64,000 nucleotides of DNA from Microvirga soli (GTDB taxonomy: Bacteria > Pseudomonadota > Alphaproteobacteria > Rhizobiales > Beijerinckiaceae): the NCBI RefSeq assembly GCF_016734765.1, contig NZ_JAERQE010000019.1, positions 33,305 through 97,304 of the forward strand, written 5' to 3'. The notes under the pieces are model-generated. The model was not told the DNA's origin. It worked only from the letters and a program-made list of their open reading frames with translations, and did not search any database. Below, piece by piece: positions 8,223 to 17,721 of this stretch (positions are counted from its first letter, which is position 1; the number at the start of each line of letters is the position of its first letter). Both the position numbers and the translations under genes were made by a program.

Positions 8223-9149
8223 ATGGCATTGCTCGATGAAAGCGCCAAGGGCGTTTACGTCATTGCTGTCACCCCCTTCGCCGATGACGGTGCTCTCGAT
8301 TTGGAGAGCACCGATCGGATGGTCGACTTCTACCTCGGGAAGGGCGCGACCGGTCTGACCGTGCTGGGCATGATGGGCGAGGCCCCCAAGCTGACCGGCG
8401 CGGAGTCGAACACCTTTGTGAAGCGCGTCCTGGCCCGAGTTGGTGGCCGCGTTCCGGTGGTTGTGGGCGTGTCGGCTCCCGGCTTTGCACCCATGCGCGA
8501 GTTGTCCGAGAGCGTGATGGCCGAAGGCGCTGCCGGCGTCATGGTGGCGCCACCCGGCAGCCTCAGGACCGACGATCAGATTTACCATTATTATGAGGCA
8601 GTCGCCGAAACTCTCGGCAATACACCCTTCGTGCTCCAGGATTTTCCCTTGGTGACAAACGTGCAGATCTCGCCGGCGACGATCCTGCGCATCGTGAAGG
8701 CTCTGCCGACCTGCGTGATGCTGAAGCATGAGGATTGGCCAGGTCTTTCCAAGATTTCCGCTCTGCGCGCAGCGAGCGAGAACGGCGAGAGGCGCATCTC
8801 GATCCTGGTCGGAAACGGCGGCATGTTCCTTCCGGAGGAGCTGGGACGTGGTGCCGACGGGGCTATGACGGGATTTGCCTATCCGGAAATGATGGTAGAT
8901 GTCGGGAAAGCTTACGCGGCGGGCGACGTGGAGCGTGCTCATGACCTCTTCGACGCCTATCTGCCGCTTGCCCGCTACGAGCAGCAGCCGGGCCTTGGCC
9001 TGACGATCCGGAAATATACGCTGGCCAAGCGCGGAGCCATTGCTTCGGGAGCCCTGCGCAAGCCTGGCCCCAAGCTCTCCAGCTCCGATATTGCCGATAT
9101 CGAGCGTTTGATCGCTCGCCAGACACGTCGCCTTGCGGAGATTGGCTAA
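8223..9149 (+). CDS. DapA-like dihydrodipicolinate synthase/aldolase family protein
   Basis: A 308-residue TIM-barrel protein of the DHDPS/N-acetylneuraminate lyase superfamily: VTPFADDGALDLE at the start, VLGMMGEAPKL as the substrate loop, and Lys168 (CVMLKHED) as the Schiff-base lysine. The tyrosine of the usual YN-x-P motif is absent (VLQDFPLVT at about 138-146), so it is not a true DapA. Members with such changes cleave or dehydrate sugar acids or 2-oxo acids. It is 13 bp after the FAD oxidoreductase and overlaps the SDR by 1 bp (TAATG), so a retro-aldol or dehydratase step late in the pathway is likely. Confidence 0.87.
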   Translation: MALLDESAKGVYVIAVTPFADDGALDLESTDRMVDFYLGKGATGLTVLGMMGEAPKLTGAESNTFVKRVLARVGGRVPVVVGVSAPGFAPMRELSESVMAEGAAGVMVAPPGSLRTDDQIYHYYEAVAETLGNTPFVLQDFPLVTNVQISPATILRIVKALPTCVMLKHEDWPGLSKISALRAASENGERRISILVGNGGMFLPEELGRGADGAMTGFAYPEMMVDVGKAYAAGDVERAHDLFDAYLPLARYEQQPGLGLTIRKYTLAKRGAIASGALRKPGPKLSSSDIADIERLIARQTRRLAEIG

Positions 9150-9934
9150 TGGACCTCGGACTGAATGAAAAACGAGCGCTTGTGATCGGCGCAAGCCGCG
9201 GTCTCGGCGCAGCAATAGCAAAGACTCTTGCGGCGGAAGGAGCGACCGTCATAGCCGCAGCCCGCCGTGTGGAGGCGATCGATGGTTGGATCGCCGAACT
9301 CCCGGCGGACATCCGCGGTCGCGTGAGCGCCGCGCAGCTCGATCTCTCGGACGTCGCATCCGTCGATGCCCTATGCGACCGGCTGCTTGAGACGGGTGGG
9401 GTCGACATTCTCGTCGGGAACTCCGGTGGTCCGCCACCAGCGGAAGCGCGCGAGGCCAAGCGCGAGGACTGGCTCGTCCATTTCGAGGCTATGGCTGCGA
9501 ACCTCTTTCACCTGACGCAGCGCCTGCTGCCGCCCATGGCTCAACGCGGCTGGGGACGGATCATCACCATTGCCTCCTCCGGCGTCGAACAGCCAATCCC
9601 GCGCCTGGCGCTGTCCAACGGAATCAGGTCCGCAGTGATCGGGTGGTCGAAGACCCTTGCGTCCGAAGTGGCGGCACAGGGAATCACCGTCAACGTGGTG
9701 CTGCCGGGCCGCATTCACACCGAGCGCGTCGATCAACTCGACAAGGCTGCCGCCGACCGCAGCAACTCGTCCGTCGAGGCTGTGGCGAAGGCCTCAATGG
9801 CAAGCATTCCGGTCGGCCGCTACGGCCGCTCGCAAGAATTCGCCGATGTGGTAGCTTTTCTTGCCAGTGAGCGCGCTTCTTACGTGACGGGCTCGAAAAT
9901 CCGCATCGATGGCGGTGCCACGCGTTCGATCTGA
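9149..9934 (+). CDS. SDR-family oxidoreductase, atypical active site
   Basis: A 261-residue short-chain dehydrogenase. The dinucleotide-binding motif GASRGLGAA (about 11-19) and the SSG of strand 5 are present, and the C-terminus has the usual YVTGSKIRIDGG. The catalytic YxxxK is not: the equivalent segment reads PRLALSNGIRSAV, giving Leu and Asn at the Tyr and Lys positions. A group of SDRs annotated as 3-oxoacyl-ACP reductase-like has this sequence. It is the last gene of the catabolic operon. It probably still binds NAD(P), but its reaction is uncertain. Confidence 0.85.
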   Translation: MDLGLNEKRALVIGASRGLGAAIAKTLAAEGATVIAAARRVEAIDGWIAELPADIRGRVSAAQLDLSDVASVDALCDRLLETGGVDILVGNSGGPPPAEAREAKREDWLVHFEAMAANLFHLTQRLLPPMAQRGWGRIITIASSGVEQPIPRLALSNGIRSAVIGWSKTLASEVAAQGITVNVVLPGRIHTERVDQLDKAAADRSNSSVEAVAKASMASIPVGRYGRSQEFADVVAFLASERASYVTGSKIRIDGGATRSI

Positions 9935-10340
9935 TCGGCCGCTCCAGCCTCACGCCTCTTCGCCCTCGACCTCTCCCTGAATTGTGGAAGGCCCGGGCGA
10001 GGGGCACGCCTGTGTGCAGCCCTGACGAACAGCCAGACACAGCAATCGCCTTCGGCGGCCCACAGCAGATCCCTACAGTACCGTTCAACGGCTCGACATG
10101 AGTACACAATGGTGGTACACACGAGCAGATCGGGTCGGACATAAGTTATTGATTTTGCTAGGGTTAAGCCACTTGTGGTACAATCCTCTCCAGGCAGCCA
10201 GATTCGCTCGTAACCCATCGGAAAGAACGGGTTAGGGGGATGTCACTAGCACTGAGCTGCCAGGTGGTACACAGAGGTAGCACTAGGCCCAGCGAGGCAC
10301 GGCGAGTGCAAACCGCGCTCTCGCGTATAATCGTTTCCGT
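9935..10340. other. Intergenic region with three GTGGTACA repeats
   Basis: About 400 bp between the convergent SDR and htpG genes without a credible gene. It holds three direct copies of GTGGTACA at 10112, 10175 and 10264; the middle one is part of the small palindrome CCAC-TT-GTGG. No tRNA or integrase is associated. Function unknown. Confidence 0.5.
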
Positions 10341-12239
10341 TTACCCGTTGGGAACGCACCGCTGCATAACCCGTGCGAGCCGTTGGGAAAATGTTCTCGC
10401 ATCGGCCGGCTGCTCACCATCTAAGATCCGTGCCTTGTCTAGCAGGAGATGGGCGGCGTCTTCACGGAGCGTTTGTTCGGCATCACCGAGATTTGACAGT
10501 GCGACAATAAGGTCATGGCGCGGGTTGATCTCAAGGATCGGTTTTGCTGCCGACCCTAGTTGTCCTGCTCGAGCCAGGAGCCGCTCCAGTTGCCGGTCCC
10601 TACCAGTCTCGGGTGCCACCAAGCAGACAGCGCTTTCTGTCAGACGCTCCGAGGCGCGGACGTCCGCGACAGCCTCCCCGAGGGTAGCCTTCACGGCTTG
10701 AATGAAGCCCATCACCGCCTCCGTCGCCAGCACGCCCGCATTCTCCTGGGCCTCGAGCAGCGGGATCTGCGCCAGATCCACGGCGCCTTGCGTGACCGAC
10801 TTGAACGGCTTGCCCTCGTAGTCGACGCCGGCCGTCACCCAGAAACTGTCGACCGGATCGGGCAGCAGCAGCACCTCGATCCCACGCGCCCGGAAACCTT
10901 CGAGTTGCGGCGAGACCTCGAGCCGGGCGAGATCCGTCCCTGTCACATAGTAGATGGCCGTCTGGTTCTCCTTGAGGGAGCCGACATAGTCCTTAAGTGA
11001 GCGCCATACGCGACCGGAGGCAGTGGTCTTGAACCGCGCCAAGCCCAGCAGCGTCGAGCGCTTCTCGAAGTCCTCATAGAGCCCTTCCTTCAGCACCGCG
11101 CCGAAGGTCTCCCACACCTTGGAGTAGGCCTCCGCATCGTTCTGGGCGAGCTTCTCGAGTTCGCTGAGCACGCGGCTGGTCACGCCCTTCTTAATCGCGG
11201 CCAGAAGAGGGCTCTCCTGGATCATCTCACGCGAGACATTGAGGGGTAGGTCAGCCGAGTCGACCAGTCCGCGCACGAAGCGCAGGTAGCGCGGCAGGAT
11301 ATCGGCTTCATCCGTGATGAAGACTCGCTTCACATACAGCTTCATCCGCCCGTAGCGATCGGGATCGAACAGGTCGAACGGCGTGGAGCCCGGCACGAAA
11401 GCCAGCGCCGTGTATTCGTGGCGCCCCTCGGCCCGGAAATGCACAGTCAGGGCCGGCTCGTCGAACTGGCCAGCCACGCTGCGGTAGAAATCGGTGTACT
11501 CCTCAGGTGTGATCTCAGAGCGCGGCTTGACCCAAAGCGCTGCTCCATCGGTAACCTCCTGCGGCTCCGCTCCGGGCTTCTCAATAAGGGAGATTGGTAC
11601 GGGGACGTGACCCGACTGCGACTTGACGATGCGTTCCAGTGTGTAACGCTCGGTGTAGGAGGCAGCGTCCTCCATTAGGTGCAGGATCACCCGGGTGCCG
11701 CGGGCCAGCGCCTCGTCCGTTGCAATGGGCGCGACCGTGTATGATCCCTTGCCGTCTGAGGACCAGATCGTCGCCTCATCACTGCCTGCACGTCGTGAGA
11801 CGACGTCGACCCGGTCGGTCACCATGAAGGCCGAGTAGAAGCCGACGCCGAACTGGCCAATGAGCTGGGCCCCTTTGTCCTCCTGGACCGCCTGGATACG
11901 ATCCATGAAAGCTTTGGTGCCTGATCGTGCGATCGTACCGAGTGCGTCAATCATCTCATCGCGGCTCATGCCAATCCCATTATCCTGGATCGTCAGGCGG
12001 CGGTTCTCGGCATCGATTAGCAGCGTGATCCGGGCCTTGGGATCATCGCCGAGCAGGGCGGGATTGGAGATCGTCTCGTAGCGCAACTTCTCGCAGGCGT
12101 CGGCCGCGTTCGAGATCAGCTCGCGCAGGAAGATATCCTTGTCGGAATAGACCGAGTGCACCATCAGCTGCAGCAGCTTAGCGGCATCGGCCTCGAAGGT
12201 GTGGCTCTCAGGGGCGGGAGTGGTGTCAGCAGTCGTCAT
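10341..12239 (-). CDS. htpG: Chaperone protein HtpG (bacterial Hsp90)
   Basis: A 632-residue full-length bacterial Hsp90. The N-terminal GHKL ATPase domain carries KDIFLRELISNAADACEKLR, the DNGIGM motif, GTIARSGTK and GQFGVGFYSAFMV; the middle domain has RVFITDEADILPRYLRFVRG and NVSREMIQ, and the C-terminal dimerisation domain ends near residue 625. It folds client proteins after heat stress in the cytosol. It stands alone on the minus strand with an RpoH-like promoter about 40-65 bp upstream. The start ATG at 12239 is supported by family alignment. Confidence 0.97.
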   Translation of the reverse strand: MTTADTTPAPESHTFEADAAKLLQLMVHSVYSDKDIFLRELISNAADACEKLRYETISNPALLGDDPKARITLLIDAENRRLTIQDNGIGMSRDEMIDALGTIARSGTKAFMDRIQAVQEDKGAQLIGQFGVGFYSAFMVTDRVDVVSRRAGSDEATIWSSDGKGSYTVAPIATDEALARGTRVILHLMEDAASYTERYTLERIVKSQSGHVPVPISLIEKPGAEPQEVTDGAALWVKPRSEITPEEYTDFYRSVAGQFDEPALTVHFRAEGRHEYTALAFVPGSTPFDLFDPDRYGRMKLYVKRVFITDEADILPRYLRFVRGLVDSADLPLNVSREMIQESPLLAAIKKGVTSRVLSELEKLAQNDAEAYSKVWETFGAVLKEGLYEDFEKRSTLLGLARFKTTASGRVWRSLKDYVGSLKENQTAIYYVTGTDLARLEVSPQLEGFRARGIEVLLLPDPVDSFWVTAGVDYEGKPFKSVTQGAVDLAQIPLLEAQENAGVLATEAVMGFIQAVKATLGEAVADVRASERLTESAVCLVAPETGRDRQLERLLARAGQLGSAAKPILEINPRHDLIVALSNLGDAEQTLREDAAHLLLDKARILDGEQPADARTFSQRLARVMQRCVPNG

Positions 12240-12274
12240 GGCGTGAGATGAACCTTGTTGCTCCGGCGGGCGAT

Positions 12275-12304
12275 GAGATGGCAGCGGACGGCCAAGATTT
12301 CAAG
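12275..12304 (-). promoter_or_regulatory. RpoH-like heat-shock promoter of htpG
   Basis: Reading on the minus strand, CTTGAAA (12304-12298) is followed after 16 nt by CCATCTC (12281-12275), close to the sigma-32 pattern CTTGAA then CCCATnT. It would start transcription about 30 nt before the htpG ATG, which suits a heat-shock chaperone gene. Confidence 0.5.
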
Positions 12305-12354
12305 CCTGAAAGCCTTAGGCGAGGCCGGCTGTGCAGAAATCTGGCAGGTGCCGC

Positions 12355-13356
12355 TTAGCGTGCCGACCGGAACCTCTCGAAGGCAGTAATCTTCTGGGTG
12401 TAAGGCTCGACCTCACGCCGGTAAACCTCGCGCCGAAGAAATGCGAGCTCCACCTCGCCGGCCTCCTCATCAACCTCCACCCACCACGATTTTGGGCGTC
12501 CGTTGGTCCCATCATTCCAGCGGTAGCCTCGCGCCTTCAGCACATCCTTCATGTCGAATGGGCTGCTCTCCGCCCAGATGCGCACGAGCGACTTCCGGGC
12601 CGAGGCCAGCAGGTGCTTGAAGGGGAGACCAGCCTCCGATGGCAGGGGGGAAGCCAACACCTCAAGCAGGGCGTGGCAGTCCTCGACAGCCCTATGCCCC
12701 CGGTGAAACCAACCACACTGCGTCAGGAGATAGCCCAGCTTCGACCCCTCGAAGCCGAACCCGTTCCAGGAGATCTCGGAATGAGAGCAGGCCCAGGCCT
12801 TGACCTGGAAGTCCTTGGACAGGCGCTCACAGAAGGGCCGATCAAAGCGTGCGTTGTGCGCGATGATCAACTCCGCCGGCGCGATGAACTTCTCTACGGC
12901 CTCAAGGTCAAGCACTTGGCCAGCGACCATGTCAGGCGTGATCCCGGTCAGGCGAGTGATCTCAGGACTGATCGATACGCTCGGCTCACGTAAGCCATTA
13001 AACGTCCCAATCACATCACCGATCCGGCCTTCCTCATCAAAGGTGAAGGCGATCATGCCGAGTTCGATGACCTCGTCTCTCGTGTGATCCAGACCGGTGG
13101 TTTCGGTGTCGAGGATGACGGCGATCTTCTTGCCCTGACGAGCAGTGCGGGACACGACGATGGGGCGCGGTGTCAACCGGCGCAGAACCCGATAGTCGCC
13201 TGTGGCCTCCAGCACCCGGGCGGCGGTCTCGTAGTCAGGAGCCTTGAAGGCCTCACTGCGATGCTTGGCTTGGATGACAATCTCACCAACGGGACGCGGC
13301 TCGATCGGACCCGGCAGTGCGTCATAGTCCAAGAAAAGGTCAGCTTGGCCTCGCAT
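12355..13356 (-). CDS. DEDDh 3'-5' exonuclease (DNA polymerase III epsilon-like)
   Basis: A 333-residue protein from the ATG at 13356, chosen because AGAAGG lies 7 nt upstream. Exonuclease motifs: Exo I ILDTETTGLD (Asp83, Glu85), Exo II AHNARFDRPF, and Exo III HRAVEDCHAL (the His-Asp pair of the DEDDh class). The C-terminal ~90 residues contain RGYRWNDGTNGRPKSWW, a segment seen in stand-alone epsilon-like exonucleases rather than in DnaQ itself. It probably trims 3' ends of DNA or RNA; the true replicative epsilon subunit would be elsewhere. Confidence 0.88.
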   Translation of the reverse strand: MRGQADLFLDYDALPGPIEPRPVGEIVIQAKHRSEAFKAPDYETAARVLEATGDYRVLRRLTPRPIVVSRTARQGKKIAVILDTETTGLDHTRDEVIELGMIAFTFDEEGRIGDVIGTFNGLREPSVSISPEITRLTGITPDMVAGQVLDLEAVEKFIAPAELIIAHNARFDRPFCERLSKDFQVKAWACSHSEISWNGFGFEGSKLGYLLTQCGWFHRGHRAVEDCHALLEVLASPLPSEAGLPFKHLLASARKSLVRIWAESSPFDMKDVLKARGYRWNDGTNGRPKSWWVEVDEEAGEVELAFLRREVYRREVEPYTQKITAFERFRSAR

Positions 13357-13627
13357 TCCCACACCTTCTGCCCGCCGACAGGACAGCCCCACGAGTGGGG
13401 CCCAGCGGGGCAGACTAGAGTGCGAGGGTCGCCAGATCGTTAATGCACAAGGTATGCGGGGAGGGAGTACAAACTGTGGAGTGGTTGGTCTGTCTCGACC
13501 GTGGGGCAGATCTGTTATACAAGGTTACAGCGGGAGTGCTTTGAACCCAGCCCGGATTTACAATCTGACTCTTGTTTTCTGATGCGCCTCATACGATTTC
13601 ACGTGGTCCTAATGGTGAGCCTGGACC

Positions 13628-15106
13628 ATGACAATTCATTTTCCCTTCGATAACACCTACGCGCGCCTGCCTGATCGGTTCTATGCGCGCATAGAACCCG
13701 AAGCCGTCATAGCTCCGAGGCTCATCCGGCTGAACCGGGACCTCGCGTTGCACCTCGGACTCGACTCTGATCACCTCTCCAGCCCTGATGGAGTTGAGCT
13801 TTTGTCCGGCAACCGCGTTCCGGATGCGGCAGAGCCCATCGCCATGGCCTATGCCGGGCACCAGTTTGGGCAATTCGTGCCGCAGCTCGGCGATGGTCGT
13901 GCCATCCTCCTCGGTGAAGTGGTCGACCAAAATGGCATCCGTCGGGACATTCAGCTCAAAGGCTCAGGTCCGACACCCTTCTCGCGCCGCGGCGATGGGC
14001 GGGCGGCATTGGGACCTGTCCTGCGTGAGTATCTCCTCAGCGAGGCAATGGCCGCGCTTGGGCTGCCGACAACGCGTGCGCTCGCCGCGGTGTTAACCGG
14101 GGAGATCGTTGTCCGGGAGACGCCACTTCCCGGTGCGGTTCTCACCCGGGTGGCGTCGAGCCATATTCGGGTCGGCACGTTCCAGTTCTTTGCAGCCCGG
14201 CAGGATACGGAAGGGCTACGCCTCCTTGCCGACTACGCCATCGGCCGACACTACCCGCACGCTGCCGAAAGCGACCATCCCTACCGCGCCTTCCTCGACC
14301 AGGTGATCGCCGCCCAGGCCGACCTCATTGCCCGTTGGCTGCACATCGGCTTCATCCATGGAGTCATGAACACCGACAACATGTCCATCGCCGGCGAGAC
14401 GATCGATTATGGCCCGTGTGCCTTCATGGATGCCTACGATCCGGCGACAGTCTTCAGCTCCATCGACCGGCAGGGCCGCTATGCCTATGGCAACCAGCCG
14501 CGCATCGGCCTCTGGAATTTAACACGGCTCGCCGAGACGCTTCTGCCGCTTCTGTCTGAAGACGAGGAGAAGGCCGTGGCTGAAGCGAGCGAGGCGCTCG
14601 AAGCTTTCGCGGGCAAGTTCGAGGCGGCCTATCACGCGGGGCTCAGGCGCAAGCTCGGGCTGATGACGGAGCGAGAGGAAGATCTGACACTTGCCGGGGA
14701 CCTCCTGAAAGCCATGGCCGAGAACCAGGCTGACTTCACCCTGACCTTCCGGCGGCTGAGCGATGCTGCCGCTGGTCTTGAGGGAGACGAGGCCGTCCGA
14801 AACCTCTTCATCAATCCACTTGCTTATGATGCTTGGGCCACCCGTTGGCGCGAGCGGTTGAGCCTTGAACCGCAAGGTGGTGTCAGGCGCCAAGCTGCCA
14901 TGCGCGCGGTTAACCCAGCCTTTATCCCGCGCAATCATCGCGTGGAGGCGATGATACAAGCTGCGGTGGAGCAGGGCGACTTTGCTCCGTTCGAGGAGCT
15001 TCTGATGGTCCTCTCGCGTCCCTATGAGGACCAGCCAGGGTTCGCCCACTATTCCGAACCACCGGAACCACACCAGCGCGTCTATCGGACATTCTGCGGG
15101 ACGTAA
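13628..15106 (+). CDS. selO: SelO-family protein adenylyltransferase (YdiU/UPF0061)
   Basis: A 492-residue pseudokinase-fold enzyme. Recognisable segments are the N-terminal [35 protein letters not shown], the [17 protein letters not shown] nucleotide-binding loop, [11 protein letters not shown] and [12 protein letters not shown]. SelO transfers AMP from ATP to Ser, Thr or Tyr of target proteins and protects against oxidative stress. The C-terminus ends Phe-Cys-Gly-Thr; the cysteine takes the place of the selenocysteine of eukaryotic SelO and may support redox control. It is a single-gene unit. Confidence 0.95.
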   Translation: MTIHFPFDNTYARLPDRFYARIEPEAVIAPRLIRLNRDLALHLGLDSDHLSSPDGVELLSGNRVPDAAEPIAMAYAGHQFGQFVPQLGDGRAILLGEVVDQNGIRRDIQLKGSGPTPFSRRGDGRAALGPVLREYLLSEAMAALGLPTTRALAAVLTGEIVVRETPLPGAVLTRVASSHIRVGTFQFFAARQDTEGLRLLADYAIGRHYPHAAESDHPYRAFLDQVIAAQADLIARWLHIGFIHGVMNTDNMSIAGETIDYGPCAFMDAYDPATVFSSIDRQGRYAYGNQPRIGLWNLTRLAETLLPLLSEDEEKAVAEASEALEAFAGKFEAAYHAGLRRKLGLMTEREEDLTLAGDLLKAMAENQADFTLTFRRLSDAAAGLEGDEAVRNLFINPLAYDAWATRWRERLSLEPQGGVRRQAAMRAVNPAFIPRNHRVEAMIQAAVEQGDFAPFEELLMVLSRPYEDQPGFAHYSEPPEPHQRVYRTFCGT

Positions 15107-15292
15107 CGCCAGACGGCCGCCTCAGTTGCTTCGCACCTGGGTTGTTCACCACATCTGGTGCCGCACCTCCAGCGTCCAACGAGGAACTCCCCTGGACATC
15201 GAATTCTCTCCGCGGCTTTTGCCTCCGCCCAGTGACCATTCTGGCTATTGGACGGAGGAACGGGACGGAGGAACGGCGGGATGCGTCAGAAT

Positions 15293-15985
15293 TCAGCTGG
15301 CCGGGGCAGCCAAGTGCCGGAACATATGTTGGCGGGATTCGTCGTCCATCTCAGCTTTGAAGCTGTGCTTCTCCTTCAGCGCGGCAGTGGCCTGAGCGGC
15401 TGGGCGAGCGCTGATCTCATCGAAGAAACGCTTGAGGTTCGGGAAGTCGCCCCAGGCGTTCTCACCGAGGATGAACGGCACCATGCGCGCCCAGCCCCAC
15501 AGGGCCATGTCAACGATGGTGTAAGTCTCTCCTACCATGTAGCGCTGCCCGGACAGATGCGCATCAATGATGCCGTAATGCCGCTTCGCTTCATACAAGT
15601 AGCGATTGACGGCATACTCCTTCGGCTCAGGCGCAAAGTGCTTGAAATGTACGGCCTGGCCTGAGAACGGTCCGACGCCTGTCGCAATGAACATTAGCCA
15701 GGAGAGAAGCTCACCACGCGAGACAGGTGTGCTGTCGGGCAGGAACTGTCCGGTTCTCTCCGCAAGATAGAGCAGGATCGCGTTCGAGTCGAAAACCCTT
15801 GCGCCCGTATCCTGGTCGATGATCACAGGCACCTTGCCATTCGGATTGATAGCCAGAAAGTCAGGCTGGTGCTGCTCGCCTTTGCGTGTATCTACCGGCT
15901 TGAGCTCATACGGAAGGCTCATCTCCTCCAGGCACAGAGCAACCTTCATCGGGTTCGGGGCAAGGTTGTAGTAGAATGTGATCAA
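15293..15985 (-). CDS. Glutathione S-transferase family protein
   Basis: A 230-residue protein if translation starts at the TTG at 15985, which has GGAG 6 nt upstream and opens directly into the thioredoxin-fold strand ITFYYNLAPNPMKVALCLEE; no ATG fits, and upstream residues look non-coding. The GSH-site features NPNGKVPVI and FDSNAILLYLAE are present, followed by an all-helical C-terminal domain. It resembles bacterial nu/beta-like GSTs of the YghU/YfcG type. Substrate unknown. Confidence 0.88.
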   Translation of the reverse strand: MITFYYNLAPNPMKVALCLEEMSLPYELKPVDTRKGEQHQPDFLAINPNGKVPVIIDQDTGARVFDSNAILLYLAERTGQFLPDSTPVSRGELLSWLMFIATGVGPFSGQAVHFKHFAPEPKEYAVNRYLYEAKRHYGIIDAHLSGQRYMVGETYTIVDMALWGWARMVPFILGENAWGDFPNLKRFFDEISARPAAQATAALKEKHSFKAEMDDESRQHMFRHLAAPAS

Positions 15986-16091
15986 AGGAGAACTCCAGCA
16001 GCAGGGGACGACATGGGGTAGGTTCTGACGGGAACCGCTGCGGTAAGCCGTGCAATCAAGCACGACTCGTCAGGGGCCGTCAGGCAGGATT

Positions 16092-16400
16092 CTAGAGAGG
16101 TGAGAGGACGTGGATCATGCGGGTCTCGATCATGTCAGCCGTCCTCTCGGCATAAGCTTTCATGTGCGGAGACGCGGCATGGGCGTTGAGTGCTTCAGGG
16201 CTCGCCCATTTCTCGACTACGACAAAGGTGTCCGGCCCAAGTTCGGTCTGAAAGGGTCCGAATGTTGGAAGATCGATAACAGGAACGTACTCGATGCAAC
16301 CCTCTTCGGCATGCACGGCCGGCATGTTCGCCCGGAACTCCCGGAGCACAGCTTCGCGCATACCAGGCTTTGCAGTGATGTAGGCTAGAACGTGCAGCAT
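16092..16400 (-). CDS. Antibiotic biosynthesis monooxygenase (ABM) domain protein
   Basis: A 102-residue single-domain dimeric alpha-beta barrel protein of the YgiN/quinol monooxygenase type: MLHVLAYITAKPG at the start, FRANMPAVHAEEGCIEY, VVVEKWAS then ALNAHAASPHMKAY. ATG at 16400 has AGGAG 7 nt upstream. A near-identical but frameshifted copy lies at 34442-34749, so this one is probably the functional copy. Members act on quinones or simply bind small hydrophobic ligands; the role here is unknown. Confidence 0.88.
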   Translation of the reverse strand: MLHVLAYITAKPGMREAVLREFRANMPAVHAEEGCIEYVPVIDLPTFGPFQTELGPDTFVVVEKWASPEALNAHAASPHMKAYAERTADMIETRMIHVLSPL

Positions 16401-16510
16401 GCATGATCTCCTGATTGCTGATTGTTAGCCACTGCTCTGCGCCCCCGCAAGCACCTCATCCCGGATGCAGGACCTGTGACTCTCGCTATAAGTCCGACGC
16501 TCAAGATCCA

Positions 16511-17632
16511 TCAACCTGTCCTGGGATTTAGGCGCCTCGGCCGCATCTCAAGAGGCTGATGGGAGATCGGACCAATACCGCCGAAGGGAGCCCAGTCGGG
16601 CCACCGGGACTCAGGTCCCCAGTGCCACTGAGCATGTGGCGTCATGCCGACGTGGCTTCCTTGCTCCGGAATAGTGATGCCGACCGGCAACTTATAAGTG
16701 GCGGTCTGGCCCGCCCAGTCTTCGCGCTGATAGCGAATTTCTCTTTGGCAGTGAGGGCAGCGCGACGCGAGGATTTTTCTGAAGGCCCGTGGGCTTTCTG
16801 CCAGGTCGGGAAGAGCCACCTGTGCCTTGGCATAAGCATCTGCATAGCCCTCCATCGCTTGAACCACCTCAATTTCAAGAGGGTCCCCCCGTGACGCTTC
16901 GGCCCTGTAGGCCAGGAGAACCCTTTTGCGGCATGTGCGGTGCCAGCATTGGTCCTCGCGGAGAAAGAGTGGGATGATCCCGTGCCGGCCATTTCCGGAC
17001 CACTGAAGTTGCCCGCTCAGCGCACCGGCGACAAAGTCAGAGATGCTGAGCGACAGGCGATCGACATGCACGTGCGCTCCCGGTCGGCCATCCTGATCCT
17101 TCCAAGTCGTGGTTTTGAAGGCCGGGAGATGTTGGTCAGGCCTGAACCAGTAATGATGCAGAGCTGCAGGCTCATGAGCGACCAGCCAGAGGGTGCGAAT
17201 TCCTGAAGCCATATAGCGCTCTTGCCGCTGGCGGTAGGCTTCCTCGCCTTGGAGTTGAACCTGGGCCTCAAGGGCGACTGTCCAGGGTTTTCCAGGCCGG
17301 CGGCACAGGACGTCAGCTCGCCAATCCTGACCATCTGGCGTCGTCCCGGATTGCTCCGGCAGAGCATCCCAACCCGCGGCCCGGGCTCCGATTAGAATCT
17401 GTGCTTTGATGTAGAGGTGGAGGTCACTCTCCTTCGCTCCTTCAGGGGCTCGCCCAGGAGGATGGGCGAAGAAGCGTGTTCCGGCGCGCGAGACTTTGGG
17501 GATTGCTCGCCCTTTCGCATATGGCATCCACGCATCCCGATTGCGCGCGGATCGTAATCGCTCCCATTCATCATCGGTCATCAGTGGAGCAACGAGGGGC
17601 TCTCCTGAGTAGGTGTATGCGAGCAGCGGCAT
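16511..17632 (-). CDS. CoiA-like nuclease-domain protein
   Basis: A 373-residue protein resembling the competence protein CoiA family. The nuclease core is visible: SDLHLYIKAQI (His72, Lys76), WRADVLCRR (Asp107) and VALEAQVQLQ (Glu122, Gln124), followed by YRQRQERYMASGIRTLWL, which matches the PD-(D/E)XK-type fold described for CoiA. A CPHC pair near residue 310 looks like half of a zinc ribbon. CoiA proteins act in DNA processing during transformation in Gram-positives; homologues in Rhizobiales are uncharacterised. It lies 89 bp downstream of the RecD2 helicase gene on the same strand, so the two may form a DNA-processing unit. Confidence 0.72.
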   Translation of the reverse strand: MPLLAYTYSGEPLVAPLMTDDEWERLRSARNRDAWMPYAKGRAIPKVSRAGTRFFAHPPGRAPEGAKESDLHLYIKAQILIGARAAGWDALPEQSGTTPDGQDWRADVLCRRPGKPWTVALEAQVQLQGEEAYRQRQERYMASGIRTLWLVAHEPAALHHYWFRPDQHLPAFKTTTWKDQDGRPGAHVHVDRLSLSISDFVAGALSGQLQWSGNGRHGIIPLFLREDQCWHRTCRKRVLLAYRAEASRGDPLEIEVVQAMEGYADAYAKAQVALPDLAESPRAFRKILASRCPHCQREIRYQREDWAGQTATYKLPVGITIPEQGSHVGMTPHAQWHWGPESRWPDWAPFGGIGPISHQPLEMRPRRLNPRTG

Positions 17633-17721
17633 GGTCTAACTTGGCTTACCTCGGGACGAGCGGATGGTGTTGAAACCTCACATCTCGAACGTGCAATGAG
17701 AACGGAGGTTTGCGCTGTCGA

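Noticed and set aside
10130..10240. Possible phage attachment site or tRNA-like segment near TTATTGATTTTGC
   Set aside because: No cloverleaf can be drawn, no integrase is in the window and no flanking duplication is visible.
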